Assembly (NCBI GenBank): GCA_963682025.1
Contig: OY821521.1
Span: forward strand, 57,445,408-57,509,407
DNA: 64,000 nt
Direction: 5' to 3'
Source: Cordilura impudica
Lineage: Eukaryota > Arthropoda > Insecta > Diptera > Scathophagidae
Position numbers and translations under genes: made by a program
Shown: positions 45,583 through 56,941 of the stretch, in pieces
Numbering within the stretch: position 1 is the first letter of the stretch
How the letters are laid out: each line of letters starts with the position of its first letter
The notes under the pieces: model-generated
Seen by the model: the letters and a program-made list of their open reading frames with translations, nothing else
Databases searched by the model: none
What the model was told of the DNA's origin: nothing

Positions 45583-46039
45583 TTTTTTTTTTTTACGAAA
45601 GATTAAAAAAATCAATGTAAGATTTTTACAGTGGATAGATATGACCACTGTGTATCGTTTTCCTGCAAAAAGCGAAAATTGAAAAATTTTGAGTTGACTC
45701 ACTTTAGAGGTACAGGTGTGATATGTATAATTTTATGTATGCGTTAGAAGCAATTTTAAATGCAATTTGCTCAAAATAAAGGAAAAATTTAAAAATCTGT
45801 AACTCTGCAAAACGGCTGAAAAGAAATTCCTTTCAAATAATATACGATTGGTCAAAATCGGGATACAACGGTAAAACCAAACATCGGTCACAAGAAATCG
45901 GCCAGCCTATTAATATTATAGATATATATGTAATCCATCAAATATAATTGAATTAGAACCAGATGTAAATGATAAAATTCTTCTGTAGAATTCTTGATCA
46001 TGAAATGCTCCAACGTTCCAAGGTATATCCGTAACAAAA

Positions 46040-46664
46040 ATCTCTGAATCGCTTTATAAGTCGATTTAGCCATGTCCGTCCATCCGTCCGTATGTCCATG
46101 TAAACTTTATAATCAAACTAGAGGTCGCTAATATGAATAAATTTTGATGAAATTTGGTGTATACGGCCATAGGATGAACGCTATTAAAATCTGTGAAAAT
46201 CGGTTTATGTTCAGACCTAGATCTCGACCTATATTTCTATAATATCAAAATTATTTCATAGAACTCGGTGAAATTGGGTTTGTATATGTTTTTTACATCC
46301 ATCTATAGGCAGTTAAAAGAAAACTCCTATTCGAAAATTCTTAGGCATAACCCCCATATAAAGGTGATTCCCGATCTTCACTTAAATCTATCAAAAAACA
46401 AAAATATTGCACTTATTTTTGTCAATTTTGGTATGCCTATGTTTTTCCAAAAAAAAAGTGAGCTTACCAAATATGGTAAGGAGCGGTCCATTTTTCGATC
46501 TAGTCCTCATATAAAAAAATACCATCCGATAAGAGCTTTTTCACATCCGAAACTAGAAAAAATTATTAATGTTGCCATTAATATTTTCTATATCATATTA
46601 GTTACACCTAAAAGATAGATCACGTATAGTCAGTCTAGACAGACTATAATTTTCTTACTTGTTT
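46040..46664 (-). mobile_element. A12: mini-me-like element, one end lost
   Basis: The palindromic end is present (AGTCAGTCTAGACAGACT, with compensated changes). The TATACCCTATACCACTATG end is missing. The sequence diverges more than A9/A10, making it an older copy. Confidence 0.8.
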
Positions 46665-47410
46665 AATGTTATATTCAATTTTTAATTAGTATGCAAAATG
46701 GCTTCGAACCTTTGTCTTCAAAATTTTCATAAATATCTCATACAATTTATGATTATTATTTTATGAGTTTAATCTCTTCCCAGAATCACTTAATTTAGTC
46801 CCTGGTGGTTGCTTGGTTGCTTACACTTATTACTTTGTTGTATACAAACCTGATTAATAATAACTTAATAATAATATTGACTAGCACACCTAACCCCAGC
46901 CCCTTTAAAGTTTTCGACCCCTCAACAAATAAAACACAACCATAACTACCATTCATCATTTGTACTCTTCAAACACTTGGAATAATCTTTTTATAAAGTT
47001 TTATGTAATCATAAAATTACCCTTGAATTACCACAGCATCTATGGTATGCAGGAGTGTGTATGTGTTTTGTTTTGTTTATAACAAACTGCATCTATCATC
47101 ACATACGAATGCCCGAAAAAATGCGAATTTATATTTATGTGGTAGCAAGTAATTCAACCAACCACCCGTAAATAAACTTTATCTTTAACTGTCTAAAGCA
47201 GTCACGTGCAGAAACATAATTACTAATGACATTCATCCATACATGTAAACATAACAAAGTTTCTTTTGTTTCACCAGTATAGGGCAGAGCTTTTAGGGTA
47301 TAGAATCCAATAAAGGAAATTTAATTATATATAAATAAATATTAAAAATCATAAGAAAATTTTAGGAAGAAGTATTATATAAAATATTTTTTTGTTGTAA
47401 TTTTAATATT
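46665..47410. other. Apparently low-copy DNA
   Basis: More even composition, no window repeat and no credible frame. It could be ancestral unique sequence, but I cannot tell. Confidence 0.4.
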
Positions 47411-47776
47411 TAATAACAGATTCCAGCCCTCGAAATTCGAGTGCAAATTCTAGGAAATTTTATTTTTTCATTAAATAAAGACCCTAAATGTATGCTAATC
47501 AAATCACAAATCAACACAAAAACAAACTAATTTTTATTACAAATACATTACCAAACTTAATAAACACACACATAGCATTGCATAATTTTATGTATGTGTT
47601 AGTAGCAACTTTGAATGGAATACTCAAAATAAAGGAAAAATTAAAAAAATCTGTAAATCTGCAAAACCGCTAAAAAGAAATACCTTTCAAATAATATACG
47701 TTTGGTCATAATCGGGATTAAATGGTAAAACAAAACATCGGTCACAAGAAATCGCCTAGCCTATTAATATTATAGA
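47411..47776 (-). mobile_element. B10: Helitron-like element
   Basis: 366 bp. The CTAG end is mutated (TAACAGATTCCAGCCCTCG), and the TC end is intact at 47776. Confidence 0.84.
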
Positions 47777-48000
47777 TTGTTTATTTATTTATTTTTTGAA
47801 TTAATCAAATTTGTTTAGTCTTCTCTCAACCATTTTATAAAATTTTATATGGGTGCTTTTTTAGTCAATGAAAACAAACTTTTCCGGCCATATCCTCTTT
47901 GGATTTGATAACATTTGGCATGAGAGTTATATCCTTCTAAACTAAGAAATATTTACTAAATTTATTTATAGCGGCACGAAAAGTTGAAAGTTTATAAAAA

Positions 48001-48196
48001 AAATTAAGAAAAGTATAGTCTGTTTACACCAACTCTACGAGTTTACACAAAGGGTCCTAGGTCCAACTAATTGAATATAGAAATAACCATAAATCAAAAA
48101 TTGTATGTCATCGTTATAAATTTGTTGTCTGCCGACATAATAAATTTCATATCGGTTGCTATTTTTATGTGGGGACTATGTCGAAAAATGACAATA
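48001..48196 (+). mobile_element. A15: degraded 5' fragment of a mini-me-like element
   Basis: AAGTATAGTCTGTTTACACC, GGTCCTAGGTCCAACTAATT, ATATCGGTTGCTATTTTTAT and GGGGACTATGTCGAAAAATG follow family A order. It ends at the LINE-7 fragment. Confidence 0.65.
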
Positions 48197-48204
48197 TAAA
48201 ATCC

Positions 48205-48400
48205 ACACTGCTGTATGGATTAAAGACGTGGAATGCAGCGCCATGTGACATACACTCCATTCAGGTTTTTATAAATAAATGTCTGAGGAAGATTCTTCAC
48301 ATATTTTGAACTAGAACAATATGTGACATACACTCCATTCAGGTTTTTATAAATAAATGTCTGAGGAAGATTCTTCACATATTTTGAACTAGAACAATAT
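48205..48400 (+). pseudogene. LINE-7: RTE-like RT fragment with a tandem duplication
   Basis: The plus strand reads LLYGLKTWNAAPCDIHSIQV, then FINKCLRKILHIF, a stop, and then the IHSIQVFINKCLRKILHIF block again. LLYGxETW...Q.FINxCLRxIL is a typical motif of RTE/related LINE polymerases. The second block comes from an exact 78-bp (26-codon) tandem duplication at 48244-48399. No other part of the element is present. Confidence 0.65.
48244..48399. repeat. Exact 78-bp tandem duplication
   Basis: Units 48244-48321 and 48322-48399 are identical by eye, each starting TGTGACATACACTCC and ending CTAGAACAATA. In a region where other repeats are degraded, exact identity implies a recent event or an assembly artefact. 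Confidence 0.9.
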
Positions 48401-48672
48401 GGACCAATAGTTGAACCATTGGACTAAATGCAAACAAACATACATAGTTTCGCTTTTATATTTTTATATCTATAACATTAATATGCTAGGCGATTTTTTG
48501 TGACCGATGTTTTGTTCTGCCGTTTTTTCCCGATTTTGACCAGAAGTATATTATTTGAAAGGTATTATTTTTTTTGCCATTTTGCAGATTTACAGATTTT
48601 TAAATTTTTTCCTTTATTTTGAGTAAATTACATTTAAAGTTTCTACTAACACATACATTAAATTATACATAT

Positions 48673-49454
48673 CCCAGTTGGCAAAATCCTCGTAGATGAC
48701 ATTGTATTTAACGATTCCTTTAAGACATTTTATAATTTGTCACGCTCGACATTTGTCGATGAAGTTTTCATGAAGTTTTCAGCAACGACTATATAGTGGA
48801 TATTGTCTTTAACGTCCAGCTCGGAGACAAATTCTCAGATGGTAGTGTATCACATCCCGTTAAATCTACAAAGGAGGGATATACATATGAAGACTTCATA
48901 AGAGAACTACGGGTTATCTTTCGTCGAAACAAAACTACCTACAACAAAGAGAAGTCAAGAAAACATGACAAGGATAACATTAAATAATAAAAAATACTAT
49001 CTGCATATACTTTGAGAGTACTGATATAATTTATTTTTAAAAATTTATAAGAAATTAATAAAAATGTTCATGCCCATATTTTTGTACACATTTTTTAATA
49101 TTATTAACAATACAATCATTGACGACAACGTAGAGGACGATAGATGATGACGGAACGTCAACCATTGTCGTTAATGCCAGCATTGTCATCCATATAATCA
49201 TTACCGACAAGAACGATAAAATATTCGTTGGTGACAAAGTGGACGACACTGTAACCCACATAACCGTCGACGATAATATGATGGAATTAGTCTTCTATGA
49301 AGTCGTTAGTGAACTTTTCATTCTTTTTGCGTGAGCCACAAACTGAGCGACATGGTTTCTCTTTAGTCGTTCCGGCTGTCCTACATTTGTCTTCAAGGAC
49401 TTTACATTGTCATGCACCCATCAGTAGGGATGTCTTGAAGACGTGGCCAACTGC
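48673..49454. mobile_element. Element P: putative DNA element inside B11
   Basis: A block with short inverted ends (CCCAGTTGGC at 48673, GGCCAACTGC to 49454) and ATAT on both sides. The middle is rich in GACGA/TCGTC words (49120-49290). Frames at 48796-48987 and 49055-49261 have no domain. Boundaries are inferred from where B11 breaks. Confidence 0.55.
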
Positions 49455-49460
49455 ATATAT

Positions 49461-50220
49461 CTGTGGTTTTCTGGAATAACCGCGTATGTCCATTTTTGTC
49501 AGTTTTGAGTTAACGATGCCAAATATAATAATTTTTAACGCTTTTTACATGTGTTAAATTTAAAAAAAAATGACCATTTCAGAGTTTTTTCTTTAAATAA
49601 CGACGTAACTTAAATGTTTATTAAATTAATTTGCAGAACTAACGACGTATGTCAACCTACGTTTGATCGCTGACAAATTATTTTCTCAGAAAACGACACA
49701 TATCGACATACGTTGTTATTAATGAAAAAACAAAAACAAAATAATTTTGGATTATTTTTCAGTTTATAACCACTTATAAAAACTGTTGTGCTTATTTTTG
49801 TTATTTGTTGTCACTATTATTCTTGATACGTTGTTATATTCTCACCCTAAGTCCCGTTGACTTTCTGTTGACGAAAAAATAAATAAATTTTTCAAGCAAC
49901 AACAACTTATGTCTAAATGTGTAGTTGCACTGGTAGTTTTCTATTTCAAAGAAAACGACATTTGTCGACATAAGTTGTTTTTCTGCACATACTTTGAGTG
50001 TAATTTACATAATGTTTTTTCGTCCTCCTCTAGGATCTATTCCTCTTAAGATTTTAGACTCAAAATTTTGTATAAAGTATTTATTGCCCATATCTACAGG
50101 ACTGTTAAATAAAAAGTCCTAAAAACTTTATATCGAGCCCATAATTTCAAATATAACGTTTTTTGGCTCTCCTGAACATTTTGATTTTATGACATACGCG
50201 GTTATTCTAGAAAACCACAG
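49461..50220 (-). mobile_element. N2: 760-bp TIR element
   Basis: TIR CTGTGGTTTTCTGGAATAAC, ~30 bp, and its inverse are complete. It is flanked by ATATAT on both sides, so the duplication is ATAT or longer. It is collinear with N1 in reverse and has no coding sequence. Confidence 0.85.
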
Positions 50221-50390
50221 ATATATGCTATGTGTGTTTTATTAAATTTGTTAATGTGTTTGTTATTGAGTTTGTTATCTTCATTCACAATAATAATAAA
50301 CCATAAAAGTATTGGTTTATGAAATGGCTAAGTTGAAAAATAAAGCTGCCTAGAAATTGCACTAGAATTTCGGATGCTGGAATCTGCTAG

Positions 50391-51945
50391 TAAACATAGA
50401 TATATTAATAAAAATTATTTATTAAACTTTTACGTACAATTCTGCTGTTTCTTGAGTTATAGCTGAGAAACAAAATAAATATAAAAGGCATAAAAAATTT
50501 TGGCCTAAGAACGACAAACTCTTTAGAGGTCTTACTACAGTGGTCTAGTCCTTTCGCCTTGATTTCGAATTTCTCACCCCCCAAATGACATTGCGATATT
50601 TAAGGCCATCTTCGGAAATAAGTATCAACTGATCCAAAGGCAAACTTATTTTAAAGATAATTATTAGAATGTTGACATACCATTGTTAGATTTTAGTGAT
50701 CTTGCCAGGGGTCCATTTTTGATAAATTTTCAGCTGAGTAAGGTACAATTTTTTATGAATTCTTAGGGCTTTGGCCGACCCGTTCGGTACTTATAAATAG
50801 AAGATTCGTTATGAAAAATCTCTCAAAATTAACAAAGTTAATTAAACAAATGTATTATTAAATTTTCAAACTTAATTTCGCCATGATTTCTGGTTATAAA
50901 TTAATGGCACGGGTTTGGGCCAAATGTTTTATGGTGCTCGTGATAGCATGTACCATAGAATGATGCAGGAATCTTCATTCAGGACTAAATTACTTAAAAG
51001 TTCTGTTATGGAAATGAAAAAAATCATAAAAATATAAATTCTTATTGGCAACACTAATTCCTTAATTACAAACAAAAATCCTTGTTTGCGTTCAGTATTT
51101 TTACTGAAATTCTCCCTTTTTTTTCTTAGTTGTTTGTTTTATTTTTTGTTGTTGTTTTTGTTGTTGTTGTTTTTTTTTCCTTCTGCTTAACTGTAAATTG
51201 GTATTAGTCTATTACTAACTGAGAAGATGGGGTCGTTTACTCAAGAGGATATGTCATAATAACTGTACGTATGTATATATATAAGTATTTATATATCTGT
51301 GAGAGTATTTGCCAATCTATGTTTGTTTGTATGCATACTTTATTGTGGGGAGTTGTATTTAAGTGGTAACGAGTTGAGTAATTACTTTATTTGGTATTGG
51401 CATTTTACGTACAAATAATAAAAGTTGAGACCAACGAACCAGTCCAATATTTTGTGGTCATGAAAGGAAATTCAATAAAGGAAAATACAGCAAAAAAGAA
51501 AACGGAAAAATAAAAAAAGTATAGTAAATAAAACTTTTACAAAAGATTTATATCTAATGGTTATGAAGATTTTAATTAAAAAAAAATTGAATGGATTCAT
51601 AAAACAAATTATTAAGTTTTCTTCGAAATGTGTGTGCAGGGTATAAACGTATTATATGAAGGCATAAATAGACAGAGCTGGGAAAAAGTTGTTACAAATG
51701 TTAAGGATAATTAAGAAAAAAAATCTTTGTGTATTTTAATCCACTTCCTTCCAGTGTTCGACTTTTCGAACAGCAACTTTGAATTTTCAAAAGATTTGTC
51801 AAGTCATTGATCTGGCCATCTATAACACCAGCAGTTTGTTTCTTTTTTTTATATTGGCACCCAATATAAAATAATATATCAAACTTCCATAAATATCTTC
51901 AACTATAGCTCCAACAACATCTATGGAGTGCATCAAACAACTTTT
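50391..51945. other. Unassigned AT-rich DNA
   Basis: A TTGTTGTTGTT tract lies at about 51146-51173. No coding domain, repeat terminus or RNA gene was recognised. The section from 51090 to 51560 looks non-repetitive. Confidence 0.4.
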
Positions 51946-52362
51946 TAAAATCGCACAACAGCAGTACGTCACGACCTTCTTACCATAAACACTTCAGCAG
52001 GAAAGACTGCATCACAATAGGCAGAATCAGAGTTGGAACAACAATATTTAGCACACAACATTTTTTTTAAAAGAACGCAACGTAGGCAATGTGAAAATTG
52101 CTCAGAGGAACTTACAATAAGTCACATCTTTAAAGATTGTCCCATAAGCTCAACAAATGAACCACTTGAGGAAGTACTCAACTGCAACAACAAGAACATA
52201 GCAACAAAAATTAAGAATGTCCTTAGATCTGCCAATGTATTAAATGAAATTTAAATCCAAAATATATAGTGTAATGGCCTAGTAGCCCACACCATTTCTT
52301 CTTTGTATTTTATTAATTTATCTTTATATAATACTTTCAATAAATAAATAAATAAAATATTT
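51946..52362 (+). mobile_element. LINE-5: 5'-truncated jockey/I-like 3' end
   Basis: It contains a C-terminal ORF2 fragment, then a ~115-bp 3' UTR (GTAATGGCCTAGTAGCCCAC) and a tail CAATAAATAAATAAATAAAA. The 5' boundary and target duplication are not clear. Confidence 0.68.
52020..52254 (+). pseudogene. LINE-5 ORF2 C-terminus
   Basis: The plus strand reads RIRVGTTIFSTQHFF, a stop, and then CENCSEELTISHIFKDCPIS and LEEVLNCNNKNIATKIKNVL, ending NVLNEI before TAA at 52252. The RIG.....H followed by C..C...LTI.HI...CP (zinc-knuckle-like) motif closes the ORF2 of jockey and I-type elements after the RNase H or RT region. Dead by stop and truncation. Confidence 0.72.
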
Positions 52363-52855
52363 AAAAAAAATTCAGCGTTTTGCCAAAATTTTCTTTTTTT
52401 TCACTTGTTTTTCACCAGCGATTACACATATTCCGAAAGTAGGAACTGTACGGATACATTGATTCAGAACTAGTTAGTGTTGTGAAGACTAGTTCTAGAG
52501 AAACTAGAGAATATCAAAATTAAAAATATTTTATTATTATTATATCACAAAAACAATATTTTAAACATTTCAAATTTATAAAATATTTCATTTTTTATAA
52601 AATAAAAAAGCGAAATAATTAAAAAAATAAAATTAAAAATAAAATAGAAATAAACACGTAAGTGTATCAAATGCGACTATGCAGAATCTTTGATGCCCTC
52701 CAACTTTGTCTTAAACGCAAAATTACAACCGATGTTGGGTACAGCTACCACACTAAAACTGTTGCCGATATTGAAATTTTAAATTAGAATATCAATTGAA
52801 TTTCAAATATTAAATGTCTTTTTGCCAGTTTCTAATGTCATTTCTTGATTAAAAA
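52363..52855. other. Unassigned AT-rich DNA
   Basis: Nothing recognised. It grades into the J1 array. Confidence 0.4.
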
Positions 52856-53884
52856 ATTTTTGTTTTTAAAAGAGTAATTTTTTTCAAAAAAGGCAATTTC
52901 TTAAGAAAATATGCTTTTTTTAAGAAAATATACTTTTTAAGAAAAGATGCCTTCAAAAAAATTTACTTTAAAAAACAAAGGCAATTTTTAAAGAAAATTT
53001 TATTTTTTTAAGAAACGGTAGTTTTTTAAAAAACTGTAACTTTTTAAAAAGTGTCATTTTAAAAAGTACTTTTTACTTTAAAAAATTTTCGATTTTAAAA
53101 CAATGTAATTTTTTAAGAATTTTTTTTTTTATAAATAAAGGCGCTTTTTAAAAAAGGGTATTTTAACAAAATATTTTTTTAAGAAAAGATAATTTTTGAA
53201 GAAAACGTACTTAGAAAAATACTTTTTTTAAGAAAATTTACTTTTTCTAAATGTACTTTAAAAATAAGTACTTTTTAAAAAAGGTACTTTTTGAAGAGAT
53301 AATTTTTAAGGAAAGGTAATTTTTTAATGAAAATGTGTCTATCTAAGAAAAGGTATTTTTTTTTATAAAAAAGTAACTTTTCAAGAAAATTTGCAATTTT
53401 TTAAAAAAATGCTTTTAAAAAAAAAAGATATTTAAAAAAAGTACTTTATTTTAAAAAGGTGTTAAGAAAAGGTAATGTTCAAGACTAGGTAAATTAAAGC
53501 AAAGTTACTTTTTGAAAAATTGCTTTAAAAAAGGCACTTTATAAAACGAAACTTCTTAAAAAATTTACTTTTTTGGAAAAAATATACTTATTTCAGAAAA
53601 GGTGTTTTTAGAAAATGTGCATATAAAAAAGGGAACTTTAAAAAAGGATTACTTTGAAAAATAGTAATTTAAAGAAAGGGTTCCTTAAAAATTGGTATTT
53701 TTTCAACACAGTGTAATTTTTAAAAATAGTTATTTTTAAAAGGTAAATTTTAAACAAAGATACTTTAAAAAAAAAAATCTTACTTTGAAAAAGAGTAATT
53801 TTTAAAAAAGGGTACTTTTTCCAAAAAAAATTTGCGTAAAAAGGGTTACGCTTTTAAAATGTACTTTTTTACAATAAGGTTCAT
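52856..53884. repeat. J1: degenerate ACTTTTTAAAAAAGGTA array
   Basis: About 1 kb of irregular ~17-25-nt units alternating A-runs and T-runs around GGTA, TAC and AAGAAAA words (AAAAAGGTACTTTTT, TTTTTTAAGAAAATGT). Units are partly self-complementary, so hairpins are possible at any phase. It ends directly at the 5' terminus of A6. A short version (J2) occurs at 56965-57340. Confidence 0.85.
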
Positions 53885-54427
53885 TTAAACAAGTAAGAAA
53901 TTTTAGTCGGTCTAGACCGAATATACGATACTCTATACCATGGTTTAGAGACCATCTCTCTTCGGTCCAACTAATTCGATATAGAAAATAAGCATTAACC
54001 AAATTTGAGTGGCATTGTTATCAATTTTTTTGGCTGCAGATATGAAAAAGTTCATATCGGATGCTATATTTATATGGGGACTAGGTCGAAATATGGACCG
54101 ATCCAGACTATATTTGGTAAAGGCACTTATATTTTGAAAATTTATATATGCAAACCAAATTTGAGAAAAATCTGTGCAATATTTTTGTTTTTTGATAGAT
54201 TTAAGTGAAGAGCAGCTCTATATGGGGCCTATGACTACGAGTTTTCCTATAGGGATTATTTTTGGACTACACATAAAAACCCAATTTGACTGAGATCTAT
54301 GTGATAATTTGGATCTTATGGCAATTTATGTCGATTTCATAGGGGTCATTTGTATGGGGACTAGGTCTGAACATGGACCGAGTTGCCGGGTAAAAGCTTA
54401 TGTACCAAATTTCGTCAAAATATATTC

Positions 54428-55305
54428 AATTCGAATTCAATTGAATTCGTCTCTTATCATAGAACGCTTGGATTGTACTAAGATCAATATTTAGATTTTG
54501 GTTTTCATATAAATCATATTGTTGCCACAATCTCTTTTATATTGAGGAGGTTTTATACTTTGGGGTGTTATCTACCTATGGAGGTTAGAAAACAATTGGT
54601 TCTTTCTACATGTCTACCAATTTTTTTGTATGGTATGGAGATTTATAGCGGGACTTCCCAGCAGAATATTTTGAGACTCATTGTTTTAATAGAATAGTTC
54701 GTTATGTGTATGGTCTTAAATTCAGAACTCATATGACGTCTTATGTAATTAATTTCATGGGCTGTGATTTTCAAACTTTAATCGGTACAAGGATATTACT
54801 TTTTATGTATAAGGTTATTATGTATGGTTTTCCCCCATATTTAAGAAACAGAAAATTTAGGATTGGGAATTCTTCAAGAACACATATTTTTGTACCACCA
54901 CGTTTTAACTCATTAGTACTGAAAATACCTTTTGTTGTGAAGTCAGTAAGGCTATGGAATTCTGTGGTTCCATGTACTGAACGGAAATTTTCGTATCATG
55001 TTAACAGATTTAAAAAGATTATACTTGAGAATATGTAGAAGCTCTTTATATGATGTGCTGCTGTCATCATTTTCCCTTTTAACTTAATTAATCCTATTAA
55101 TATTATATTTAATTTTTTGACTCTTTTGTGCATATGGGGGGTTATATACAATTGAAATATTGGTATTTTTAAAATATTTTTTAATTTTCAATTAATATAA
55201 ATTGGATTAGTTTTAAGATTTTACCCCGATGCCATATTATATTTCTAGTTTATAAGCCCTAAGGGCTTGAAAAACTATTGAATAAACAAAAATAAATAAA
55301 TAAAT
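54428..55305 (+). mobile_element. LINE-6: 5'-truncated CR1/Jockey-like insertion
   Basis: 878 bp flanked by an 11-bp target duplication AAAATATATTC (54417-54427 and 55306-55316). The 3' UTR ends with a hairpin AAGCCCTAAGGGCTT (55256-55270), GAATAAACAAAAATAAATAA and an (AAAT)n tail. The host sequence of A6 is continuous across the site, so this is a clean target-primed insertion. Confidence 0.9.
54530..55038 (+). pseudogene. LINE-6 RT C-terminal domain
   Basis: The plus strand reads FYTLGCYLPMEVRKQLVLST, CLPIFLYGMEIYSG, then after a one-base shift near 54690 FNRIVRYVYGLKFRTHMTSY, VINFMGCDFQTL, MYGFPPYLRN, SSRTHIFVPPRFNSLVLKI and VVKSVRLWNSVVPC, ending FKKIILENM before TAG at 55036. The LP..YG, N.IVRYVYGL and RTH...PPRF...RLWNSLP-like order is the C-terminal region of insect LINE polymerases. 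Only one frameshift is evident, so it is fairly young. Confidence 0.8.
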
Positions 55306-55420
55306 AAAATATATTCCTATTTGCGATCTGCAGTTTGATTACAAAGTTTACTTGGACACACAGACAGACGGACGGACAGACGGACGGACGGACATCGCGA
55401 AATCGACTCAGAAAGTAATT

Positions 55421-55519
55421 GAACATTGAATATTTCTGATGTCTCAATAGTTTTTTTATTTTTATTTTCATTCATATCTCGTGACTCATTGAACCCATTT
55501 TGAAGATTTTTAATACCAA
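55421..55519. other. Short unassigned spacer
   Basis: AT-rich, nothing recognised. Confidence 0.35.
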
Positions 55520-55740
55520 CTCAATAGGAGTATTAGTAGACGATAACGTGTAAACACGAAGAGTCTAGCGCGGTTATTGGATGGATAGACGGATAGCTAT
55601 ACAGACGGTCATAGCAAAACCAATTTCTCTTGTTATAAGGATCAAAAGAGTTTATGATCCATGGGGTCTCCGGAATTTACTTCGATGGGTTGCAAACGGA
55701 ATGACAAACATATATATGTATACCCTCCGCACTGGGTACA
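55520..55740 (+). mobile_element. Distant mini-me-like fragment
   Basis: GGATGGATAGACGGATAGCT, ATGGGGTCTCCGGAATTTAC, GGTTGCAAACGGAATGACAA and TATACCCTCCGCACTGGGTA match the general mini-me end order (microsatellite, then GGGGT, AACGGAATGACAAA, ATACCCT..). Confidence 0.6.
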
Positions 55741-56834
55741 AAAATTTAAAAAAATTATTTTTTGGTTACCAATTCTTTATTTTAATAATTATATAAAATA
55801 TTACTAATTATAAACTGTTTCGTATTACGTCACCAGAAATCTTTTTAATCATGGCAAAATTTTTATAAATTGAATTCAAACTTGAAATAGGAACAAATTT
55901 TCACTTATTTATATATGTATATAGAAGGTCGATAATCTTTTTCCAGTAGTAGTTTTCCAGCTCCACAATTTTGGTTGAAATATTTTTTAATAGTACTATA
56001 TTATTATGAATAGTACTTATACATACATTGTCCTCATATTTGCAGCTGTGTTCGCATATTTTTCGTAAAACGGTATCAAACCACCAATGGACTGTATATT
56101 TTCATACATTTGGAATTTTGGAGTGTTTTTAAATTAAATGTAAAAAATCTCATTATATTTCTTACTTACTAAAAAAGTCAGTATGCAAAATTTCTGTAAA
56201 ATTGCATCGAACTTTAAACAAGGTTAAATTGCCACATATTTTTATAGAAAGTGGCTGTCACTCTGAATATCCTCATATTCGGGTAGTGGAAAAAAAATAT
56301 ATTGCAATATTTTTTTTTTAATATCTGTTTCTTTTTTATGAGTACTAGTCCCTACACTCATAAATTTTTGGTAAAATGCTCCAAACTTTGAATTGATTAT
56401 TCCTTAAAGCTGCATACCAATTCTAAAGAATACAATTTTTATACCCTCAGTAACACTGATTTTTAATTTTTGCAAAACTTTTTACTTTTCCAAAATTATA
56501 AGTTCTTTTTGTATTGCAAAACTAAAATAACCAAGATCGTTAGTCAAGACTAATTTTAAAATTTTTTGGTTCTGATTTTTGAGCTCTCAAAACATTGAAA
56601 AGTATGATACTTTACTTTGAGTCTGGGTTTTCTAGCGCCGCGGCGCGCCGGGCAGCATTTAATTCCTTCTATAAAAAAACATCACTGTTTTCGTAAAAAA
56701 ACAATAAATAAGAAATTATAAGAAATCCTGGTCAAAACAGAAAATCAATCCACTTTAAATTTAAATGGAATTAAATATATGTAACTCAATATCATAAATA
56801 TCATAAAATATCATAAAATATTGTTCTTAAAACA
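55741..56834. other. Unassigned AT-rich DNA
   Basis: A GC-rich 18-mer TAGCGCCGCGGCGCGCCGGG at about 56632 stands out. No coding domain or shared repeat was found. Confidence 0.4.
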
Positions 56835-56892
56835 CAAGTGGAGGGTATCAAAGATTCCGTACAGCTGAATTTAACACTCTTGCTTGTTTCAT
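56835..56892. mobile_element. End of a mini-me-like element
   Basis: GGAGGGTATCAAAGATTCCG, then a GCTGAATTTAACACTCTTGC segment, then TTGTTTCATT, is the palindrome-free mini-me end form known from other flies. A similar end is seen at about 2080-2112. Confidence 0.5.
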
Positions 56893-56941
56893 TTAAATTT
56901 TATTTATTTAATTATCATTTTTGATTTAAAAAACATTTTTT

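Larger units (their letters stand above)
42767..45720. mobile_element. D2: TIR element hosting E and C5
   Basis: TIR CGCACCTGTACCTCTAAAGT, extending ~37 bp, and its inverse have one or two mismatches, with ATAT outside both ends (42763-42766 and 45721-45724). Compared with D1, two extra blocks are present: 42903-45068 (E) and 45212-45582 (C5). Confidence 0.87.
42617..45922 (-). mobile_element. B9: Helitron-like element hosting D2
   Basis: The inverse 3' end (CTAG at 42617, hairpin CTCGATATTTGAG) and inverse 5' end (ATTATAGA at 45922) flank a 3.3-kb span. Only about 350 bp is B. The rest is D2 inserted at the ATAT within the CATAGCATATGTATAAT-like segment known from B1. Flanks are A|T as for other B copies. 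Confidence 0.85.
48469..50390 (+). mobile_element. B11: Helitron-like element split by P and N2
   Basis: The 5' half (TCTATAACATTAATATGCTA, 48469 to about 48672) and 3' half (about 50225-50390, with hairpin and CTAG, B' subfamily) are separated by 1.55 kb of two DNA elements. Flanks are A|T. Confidence 0.84.
53885..55420 (+). mobile_element. A6: mini-me-like element split by LINE-6
   Basis: AAACAAGTAAGAAATTTTAG starts at 53885, and the sequence follows family A to AAAATATATTC at 54417-54427. It resumes at 55306 with the same 11 bp and continues CTATTTGCGATCTGCAGTTT, the (GGAC)n block and CGAAATCGACTCAGAAAG. It is lost after about 55420 before the terminal sequence. Confidence 0.85.
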
